This document shows positions 58,708 through 64,000 of a stretch of 64,000 nucleotides of DNA, piece by piece. The position numbers and the translations under genes are program-made. The notes beneath the pieces were generated by a model, which was given only the letters and a program-made list of their open reading frames with translations, was not told the DNA's origin and searched no databases. Position 1 is the first letter of the stretch. Every line of letters starts with the position of its first letter. This DNA comes from Planctomyces sp. (GTDB taxonomy: Bacteria > Planctomycetota > Planctomycetia > Planctomycetales > Planctomycetaceae). Location of the stretch: assembly GCA_019636235.1 (NCBI GenBank), contig JAHBXW010000003.1, positions 250,001-314,000 of the forward strand, read 5' to 3'.

Positions 58708-59625
58708 GTGCGGGTGTGCGTCATCGCCAATTCGAACGCGGGGCGCGGCCGGGTCCGCCGCTGGATGCGGTCGCTGGAGTCCGCCGCGGCCCCTGACGTG
58801 AACTGGAGGCGCACCGCCGGTCCCCGGCACGCGACTCAACTCACGCGGGATGCCATCGCCGAAGGGTGCGATGTGATCGCCGCGGCCGGCGGGGACGGGA
58901 CGATTCACGAGGTCGTTCAGGCGCTGATGCAGGTCCCCGATCCGCCCGTCCTGGCGGTGTTGCCCGGCGGCTCGGCGAACGACTTCGTGCATTCCGTCCA
59001 ACGGCAGTTCGGGTGGCGTTCCCTGCGGGACGGGACATCCGACGCCGTCGATGTGGGCGAAGTCCGCACTGCGGACGGCGGCGTCCGGTGGTTTATCAAC
59101 AGTCTGGGATTCTCACTGTCCGCCGCCGTGGGGCGCGAGTCCGCGCGGCTCGCCGGATGGCCCGGATGGGTGCGCTACGGACTCGCGACCTGGAGGGCGC
59201 TGCGGACAACGTCCGTGGTTGAACTCGCGATGGCGGCGGACGCGGCGCCGTCGGATGTCCGGGGGACGCTGCTCCTCGCGCTGCTTCTGGGACGACGGGA
59301 GGGGGGCTTCACGATGGCGCCGGACGCGTCCTTGAATGACGGCTGGTTCGACGTGGTTCACGCGGGACCACTCTCGCGGCTGCGCGCCGTCTCGATGCTG
59401 CCGCGCCTTCTGGTCAGCGGCCCGCCGCGGCACGACCCCGCGATTCAGCTGAGCCGCTGCCGCCGCCTCCGCGTGACGAGCGCTGAGGTCATCCCCCTGC
59501 ACGCCGATGGCGAACTGCTGACGACCAGTCCGCAGTCGCCGCTGAATGCGGACATCACACTTCTTCCGGCCCGGTTGCGGGTGAAGGCGTGTCGGCTGTC
59601 GGCGGAGGCGTGGCCGCTCCGGTGA
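58708..59625 (+). CDS. Diacylglycerol kinase-like lipid kinase
   Basis: 305 aa of the DAGK catalytic (YegS/DgkB-type) fold. N-terminal IANSNAGRG, ATP-binding AAAGGDGTIHEV and LPGGSANDFVHS are family marks. Start is GTG 58708 behind GGAGGAGGAAC. Substrate could be diacylglycerol, ceramide or another lipid alcohol; a basic pocket is seen but not diagnostic. The last 71 bp overlap the end of the convergent hydroxylase gene. Third gene of the pyrD operon. Confidence 0.88.
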   Translation: MRVCVIANSNAGRGRVRRWMRSLESAAAPDVNWRRTAGPRHATQLTRDAIAEGCDVIAAAGGDGTIHEVVQALMQVPDPPVLAVLPGGSANDFVHSVQRQFGWRSLRDGTSDAVDVGEVRTADGGVRWFINSLGFSLSAAVGRESARLAGWPGWVRYGLATWRALRTTSVVELAMAADAAPSDVRGTLLLALLLGRREGGFTMAPDASLNDGWFDVVHAGPLSRLRAVSMLPRLLVSGPPRHDPAIQLSRCRRLRVTSAEVIPLHADGELLTTSPQSPLNADITLLPARLRVKACRLSAEAWPLR

Positions 59626-60784
59626 CCCCGTCCCGTTGAGCCCGACGGAAGGGATGCAGGAACTGCCGCAGCCAGCCCTCCGGCATGCGGCGTCCGCCGG
59701 CCAGTCCGTAAGCGGCCGGCCATGCATCGGGCAGAAAGTACGTTCCGAACAGCCGGTCCCACACTGGCGTATGCACGGCGAAGTTCTTGTCGACGGCGGC
59801 ACGGTCCGCGCTATGGTGCCAGTGATGAAAGGCGGGCGTGGCAATCAACTTTCGCAACGGACGGAAAGTCCACCGAACGTTCGCGTGGATGAACGTCGCC
59901 TGAACCGCGACGATCACGACATACACGGCGAGTGCCGTCCGGGAGAACCCCAGCACGTAAATCGGCACGTAGGTCAAAGCCCGCGTCGCCACCGCGTCCA
60001 CCACATGCAGCCGGGATCCCGCCAGCCAGTCCATCGCTTCCGCCGAGTGATGCACCGCATGGAACCGCCACAGCACCGGGAACACGTGGAACGCCCGGTG
60101 CACCCAGTATTGCGTGAAATCCGCGACCAGCAGCACCAGCGGAACCTGCACCAGCACCGGCAGCGATTCCGCGATCCGCGTCACCACGGGAAGCCTGGCC
60201 CAATCGAACAACGTCATCGCCGGCGTCAATGTCATCAGCGTCGTAATCTGAATCAGCAGGCTGTTCACGAAGAAGTAGCTGAGATCGGTCCTCCACGACG
60301 GACGAAACACGGCCTGGTCGCGATGCAGGCCGAACAGCCGTTCCAGCGGAATATAGATGGCCGAGTACAGAATCATGTTCAGCAGAAACCAGTCCAGCCC
60401 CAGGATGCCTCCCGTGCCGGATGCGTCGCCAATGCGCACCTGCGAGCCCCCCAGGAGAGCCGCGATGAGCGTCAACGCCATGCCGGTCAATCCCAGCGCC
60501 TTGTTCGACCTCAGGCAGACGCTGAGCACGCCCAGCAGATAGGCCGCCACCAGGACCAGATGCAGTAGCGCGCGGACCACGGCAATCGGGTACAGCCGAC
60601 GCAGCTCGGGCATCGTCAGCACGTCCGGATAGTGAAAGCACAACACGGCGCCGAGTCCCAATGCCCCCAGCGCGACGGATGCGGCGCCGCTGATCCAGCC
60701 GTGGCCGAAATCGCGGCTTTGCGTGCTCTGCAGCGAGATGTGCGCGCCTCGCGGCCGCGGGTCTTCAGGCGTTTCCATCGGCAT
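59555..60784 (-). CDS. Fatty acid hydroxylase/sterol desaturase superfamily protein
   Basis: 409 aa, multi-pass membrane, di-iron. The three His clusters are intact: HRAFH at 229-233, HAVHH at 242-246 and HHWHH at 320-324, with DKNFAVHTPVWDRLFGTY after the last. This superfamily includes sterol C-5 desaturase and alkylglycerol monooxygenase. The C-terminus is Pro/Thr-rich. The start at 60784 overlaps the upstream CarF-type gene by 20 bp. The combined context points to ether- or sterol-lipid metabolism; the actual substrate is not readable. Confidence 0.9.
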   Translation of the reverse strand: MPMETPEDPRPRGAHISLQSTQSRDFGHGWISGAASVALGALGLGAVLCFHYPDVLTMPELRRLYPIAVVRALLHLVLVAAYLLGVLSVCLRSNKALGLTGMALTLIAALLGGSQVRIGDASGTGGILGLDWFLLNMILYSAIYIPLERLFGLHRDQAVFRPSWRTDLSYFFVNSLLIQITTLMTLTPAMTLFDWARLPVVTRIAESLPVLVQVPLVLLVADFTQYWVHRAFHVFPVLWRFHAVHHSAEAMDWLAGSRLHVVDAVATRALTYVPIYVLGFSRTALAVYVVIVAVQATFIHANVRWTFRPLRKLIATPAFHHWHHSADRAAVDKNFAVHTPVWDRLFGTYFLPDAWPAAYGLAGGRRMPEGWLRQFLHPFRRAQRDGVTGAATPPPTADTPSPATGPEEV

Positions 60785-61520
60785 CGGGTCTGTCCGGCGG
60801 GTTCAGCAATGCGGATGGTTCGAAGACCTGGCGAAACGATTCGTCGTCCGATCGCGGCTGCAATCCGGTCCAGCGGGTCACCGCGCGTTCCAGCCGTCGA
60901 AAGAACTGGATGCGTTCCAGGAACGGATTGCACCACCCCGTCGCGATGCAGTAGTTCGCGGCGTGCGGCGCGCGATGATGCCTCAGATGCGCGGGTCGGC
61001 TGAGAATCAGACCCAGGCGCTGCAGCCGCGCGACCCACCGCGGCGGAGCCGACTGGTGCGCCCATTGGTGAACCTGATTCGTCGGCAGGATCGTCGCGCA
61101 GAAGCCCGCGACCCCCGCGGCGAGCAACTGCCCCGTCGCGCCGCGCATCGGCAGACAATGCGCCAGCGCCAGGATCGGCGCCGTGAGCATGGCCACGTCC
61201 CCATTGACGTCCAGGAACCGGCGACGCAGAAAGTCGTCGGGGTTCACGTGGTGCACGCGAAATGGCCTCAGGAACCGGCGGCCGAAGACCGGCATCGTTT
61301 CGTGTCCCCACGTATCGGCGATCCAGTGGACAATGCCGGAAACAAAGTCCGCCGCGAATGCGCCGCCCGCCGCCACCGCGAGGACGGCCAGCGGCGGCGC
61401 CTGCAGCTCGCTTCCCCAAAGTCGCCAGACGAGCGCCCCCAGCAACCCGCCCGCCGCCGCAAGCGCGACGGCCTCCAGAGCCTGGCGACGTTCGCTGATG
61501 TCATCATGGGCTGGCAGCAT
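60765..61520 (-). CDS. CarF/TMEM189 (Kua)-type lipid desaturase
   Basis: 251 aa. The His/Asp pattern is that of CarF/PEDS1: VHWIADTWGH (H65, D69, H73), RVHHVNPDD (H90-H91), NGD at 106-108, HQWAH (H151, H155), HHRAPH (H181, H182, H186), and YCIATGWCNP near 190-199. About four membrane segments are evident. In myxobacteria and animals this enzyme makes the vinyl ether bond of plasmalogens. A plasmalogen role here is inference. It overlaps the hydroxylase gene downstream by 20 bp; no ribosome binding site is clear at 61520. Confidence 0.88.
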   Translation of the reverse strand: MLPAHDDISERRQALEAVALAAAGGLLGALVWRLWGSELQAPPLAVLAVAAGGAFAADFVSGIVHWIADTWGHETMPVFGRRFLRPFRVHHVNPDDFLRRRFLDVNGDVAMLTAPILALAHCLPMRGATGQLLAAGVAGFCATILPTNQVHQWAHQSAPPRWVARLQRLGLILSRPAHLRHHRAPHAANYCIATGWCNPFLERIQFFRRLERAVTRWTGLQPRSDDESFRQVFEPSALLNPPDRPDADGNA

Positions 61521-61654
61521 GCCGCATCCGCCGAATCGCGCGAGGCGTCTCAGAGTCCTCTGGCCGACTGCAGAACAGGCGAAAGAACTCAGCGAATGTC
61601 ACGCCGGAATTTCCGCAGCGGCCAGGTCCGCCAGGCGCCCTGTCCCGCCGGCCC

Positions 61655-62572
61655 TCAACCTCCAAACGTCAGCGTCAGCGTCTGTGATTCGTCCAGCAGC
61701 TTCGAACGGAGCTCGATCGTGTCCTCGACCAGACGGTCCCCGCCCGGCACCGCGACGATCAACTCGACCACGCCGTTCTTCGCCGGCAGCGTGCCGGTCT
61801 CCGGCGTCTTGACGAGCTTTCCCCGCCGCCCTTTGATGAACACGTCGCGAGGAATCCGCTGCCGATAGTCGTCCGTCCCGACCACCGACCCCGTCAGGTC
61901 CGACAGCGAGTAGGACCCGTTGTTCTTCGGCAGCCGGATCTGGATTGTGATGTGATACATCTCTCGCGGCTCGGGAGCCTCTCCGGGTTCGCCCGGCGGC
62001 TTGATCCGGCGGCCCAGGTTGTCCAGCCCCTGCGGCGTCGTCCACGCCGCGAAGCTTCCCGCGCGGACCGCGTTCTTCGGCAGGTTGAAAAACCCATCCT
62101 CCGCGCCGAGTCCTCCGCTGCCCGATCCCTCAATCGAGCCCAGCCCCTCCGCCGCCACATCCAGCGGAGCATCCGCCAGCGCCGTCAGCGGGGAGTGCAA
62201 AGTGCTGACGTCGGCCGTCGGCAACAGCGGCGTCAGATCGACGGAGATCATCTCTCCCACGCCGGCGCCGCCGTCGTCGCCGGTCTGCACCAATGTGTCG
62301 ATGGCCGATTCCGAGCGTCCCCCGCCGACAATGTGCAGCGCGAAAATCGCCAGCAGGACGCAGTGCGCCAGCAGCGAGGCCGCCAGCGCCATGCCACGGC
62401 TCGGCGACCTGGAATCAGCACTCGCCACGGTTTGGGCGGGCGGAGCTGAGGCGCCGTTCGCGGGCAGTGGCGCCGCCGCTGGCGGAATGGACGGAGTGCG
62501 AGCGCCGAGGAGGCTGCTGATGGCGGCAGCCGTCGGGACGATGGGTTCTCGAAGCTGTGGAACTCGCGACAT
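61655..62572 (-). CDS. Membrane-anchored protein of unknown function, 305 aa
   Basis: A low-complexity Ala/Pro/Ser N-terminal cytoplasmic region of about 60 residues is followed by one membrane segment (LAASLLAHCVLLAIFALHIV). The large outer domain of about 200 residues is beta-rich, with Gly-rich (GSIEGSGSGGLGAED) and polar stretches, and ends TLTLTFGG. No catalytic motif is recognisable. The shape resembles planctomycete 'TonB-like' proteins, but the TonB signature is missing. Not assigned a function. Confidence 0.7.
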   Translation of the reverse strand: MSRVPQLREPIVPTAAAISSLLGARTPSIPPAAAPLPANGASAPPAQTVASADSRSPSRGMALAASLLAHCVLLAIFALHIVGGGRSESAIDTLVQTGDDGGAGVGEMISVDLTPLLPTADVSTLHSPLTALADAPLDVAAEGLGSIEGSGSGGLGAEDGFFNLPKNAVRAGSFAAWTTPQGLDNLGRRIKPPGEPGEAPEPREMYHITIQIRLPKNNGSYSLSDLTGSVVGTDDYRQRIPRDVFIKGRRGKLVKTPETGTLPAKNGVVELIVAVPGGDRLVEDTIELRSKLLDESQTLTLTFGG

Positions 62573-62781
62573 GCGGCCTGCCCCGAACGGGGATCATCCC
62601 AACTATAGCGGCGTCCGGCCCATCGCAGTAGAGGGGTCGTGCGGTCGATGGGAAATCGACAACTGACCAGTTCGTTCCGCAGCGTCGTGAATTCCCGCCG
62701 GACGAATCGAGTCCGCATCCTCCTGCGTCTGCCTGGGGACGCGAACTCTCCCGATCGCCGCTACAAAAGTTCCCACGCATG

Positions 62782-62809
62782 TTGACGGGGGCGGACGTTC
62801 CGATATCAT
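62782..62809 (+). promoter_or_regulatory. Candidate sigma-70-type promoter
   Basis: TTGACG at 62782-62787, 16-bp spacer, TATCAT at 62804-62809. It is a close match to consensus in a GC-rich genome. It lies inside the first 10 codons of the longer frame that begins at 62779, which argues that translation actually starts later, at the GTG at 62878. Confidence 0.4.
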
Positions 62810-62877
62810 CGGGGCTGCTGACTGGTCGGGTCAGGCAAAGTCTGCGCGAGGCCTTGCGCAGCGGGTTCGTCAGTTTT

Positions 62878-63342
62878 GTGCCCCAACGCCTGATCATCTT
62901 CGTCCTGTGCGTCGCGTATGGCCTGCCGGCCGTCGTGGGTCAGGGTCTGCACGGGCTGCTGCACAGTCTATCCGTTCCGTGCGGCGGTTGCGCGCACGGT
63001 CATTGCGAAGACGCTGTCGCCCCCCCAGCCGATCGATCCGCCGGCCGCATCGCTGCACACAGCTGCGGTCACGAGCATGACCATTCGCACGATTGCGCGA
63101 CGCGGACTGCCGAGGAGACAGCGAAGCCGCAGTTTCCAACAGGCCACCGGGTTCATCGTCCGCTGCATGACCCGCATGCGTGCGCGGTCTGCAAGTACCA
63201 GCGTTCCGCCCAATCGCCCGCGCCGCCGCCCGCCGAACTCGCGGGGGCGATGCTCGCCCTGGGCGTCTCGAACGTGTCTCCCGCCGCGCCGCCGCAGCGA
63301 TGCCTGCGGTGGTTCGATACGCGCGGCCCTCCTCCGGGGTGA
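62878..63342 (+). CDS. Cys/His-rich exported protein (DUF2946-like)
   Basis: 154 aa from GTG 62878 (187 aa if read from ATG 62779). A hydrophobic leader (LIIFVLCVAYGLPAVVG) is followed by LHSLSVPCGGCAHGHC, then CGHEHDHSHDC and HACAVCKYQRS. The protein ends with RGPPPG. The Cys-x-x-Cys and His clusters suggest metal binding outside the membrane. The C-terminal CAVCKYQ...RGPP arrangement recalls DUF2946-type proteins. The promoter at 62782 favours the later start. Function is inferred only. Confidence 0.65.
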   Translation: MPQRLIIFVLCVAYGLPAVVGQGLHGLLHSLSVPCGGCAHGHCEDAVAPPADRSAGRIAAHSCGHEHDHSHDCATRTAEETAKPQFPTGHRVHRPLHDPHACAVCKYQRSAQSPAPPPAELAGAMLALGVSNVSPAAPPQRCLRWFDTRGPPPG

Positions 63343-63764
63343 ATCCGCCCGCCGGCACGCGCCGCAGTCCATGCGCGGCTGAGAACGACGACGCCCGTCT
63401 GACGCCCGGAGACTGAACCCTCCTGGCGATAACGCGGTCGGCCGCTCCTCAGCCGTCGCCTGCCGCATCGCTCGCCGGCCAGGGGAAGCGGCTTGCCCGC
63501 GCGCTGCCCGACGGACGCTCTGCGCCGCGGCCCGGAACGCTGGAGTTCGCTTCGCCCGGAACATTCACGCCCTGTCGCGCGCCTCAACCGCGCGCACGAA
63601 GACCCCCGTTGCGGTCAGATCCTTCGGCAATCTGACCCGACCAGTCGGTGGCCGGATCGGCCGCAGCGGGTTCTTGACGTCCAGCGGCAGCTGCGCTCCC
63701 GGTCTGCGCCGGCGGCGCCGCGCGCCCGCACTTCATCGCACACCCGACCCGAAAGGGGACGCTC
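63343..63764. other. Intergenic region, nothing recognised
   Basis: About 420 bp between the Cys/His-rich gene and the DUF1559 gene. No promoter, hairpin, tRNA or small gene could be supported; open frames across it are Arg/Pro-rich shadows. Confidence 0.45.
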
Positions 63765-64000
63765 ATGACGCTTCAGAACCTCCTGCAGAAACTGGCGCCG
63801 CCGCGCCGCCGCGGTTTCACGCTCATCGAACTGCTTGTCGTCATCGCCATCATCGCCATCCTGGTATCGCTGCTGCTGCCGGCCGTTCAGCAGGCCCGCG
63901 AAGCCGCGCGCCGCACGCAGTGCAAGAACCATCTCAAGCAGCTCGGCCTGGCGCTGCACAACTACGAAAGCACGTATCGCTGCCTGCCCGGCCTGGGAAC
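63765..64000 (+). CDS. DUF1559 prepilin-like protein, N-terminal part only
   Basis: The first 78 codons of a DUF1559 protein; the rest lies beyond the window. A prepilin-type leader [20 protein letters not shown] has the Gly-Phe cleavage and Glu-5 of type IV pilins. The DUF1559 start [29 protein letters not shown] follows. AAAGGGGACGCTC precedes the ATG. Planctomycetes carry dozens of such proteins, thought to form surface pilin-like structures. Confidence 0.92.
   Translation, partial: MTLQNLLQKLAPPRRRGFTLIELLVVIAIIAILVSLLLPAVQQAREAARRTQCKNHLKQLGLALHNYESTYRCLPGLG

Overview
The window reads as chromosomal DNA of a planctomycete (phylum Planctomycetota), probably of the Planctomycetaceae/Gimesiaceae type. 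GC is high throughout, and several families almost confined to this phylum are present: two PSCyt1-DUF1549-DUF1553 proteins with a DUF1501 partner, a DUF1559 prepilin-like protein at the right edge, a YdjY-domain exported protein, GYF_2/DUF4339, and several small conserved planctomycete proteins. No rRNA, tRNA, CRISPR array, transposase, integrase or phage gene was recognised. Strong third-position GC bias leaves long non-coding frames opposite nearly every real gene.

Left part (1-19.5 kb): a GH63-type glycosidase runs off the left edge with a 68-aa partner. An RND efflux pair (membrane fusion protein plus an enlarged AcrB-like permease) follows. Next is a same-strand cluster glgX - ackA - glgP - xfp, which encodes glycogen debranching, phosphorolysis, phosphoketolase cleavage to acetyl phosphate, and ATP recovery by acetate kinase. 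A DedA protein, a 36-codon membrane ORF, a Dabb-domain protein, an inositol monophosphatase and a GYF_2 protein complete the section.

Middle (19.5-42 kb): mostly single housekeeping genes. These are a D-2-hydroxyacid dehydrogenase, an M50 protease, biotin synthase, two metallo-beta-lactamase-fold hydrolases, a CYTH protein, a small very acidic protein with its own leader and terminator, hisH, a DUF1444-like protein, a PEP-hydrolase-like TIM barrel, an exported isoaspartyl methyltransferase with an extra C-terminal domain, an AsmA-like protein, a Tat-exported metallophosphatase and a YchF-type GTPase. The section includes a 1038-aa inverse autotransporter whose passenger looks like a parallel beta-helix, followed by dapA and a YdjY protein.

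Right part (42-64 kb): two large cytochrome-like PSD1 proteins flank a DUF1501 protein. Two intergenic regions carry related hairpins, and one also holds a degenerate heptanucleotide array. Then come argC, an MFS transporter divergent from an RbsD/FucU mutarotase, a TPR protein, and a tight pyrD - gluQRS - diacylglycerol-kinase-like unit. This converges on a two-gene unit encoding a CarF/TMEM189 (Kua)-type lipid desaturase and a fatty acid hydroxylase-family protein, which suggests ether-lipid chemistry. The window closes with a TM protein, a Cys/His-rich exported protein and the 5' end of a DUF1559 gene.

The most interesting items are the inverse autotransporter with a beta-helix passenger, the CarF/hydroxylase pair, the glycogen-to-acetate cluster, the heptamer array and the enlarged RND permease. 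All functional calls come from motifs read by eye; no database search was possible.
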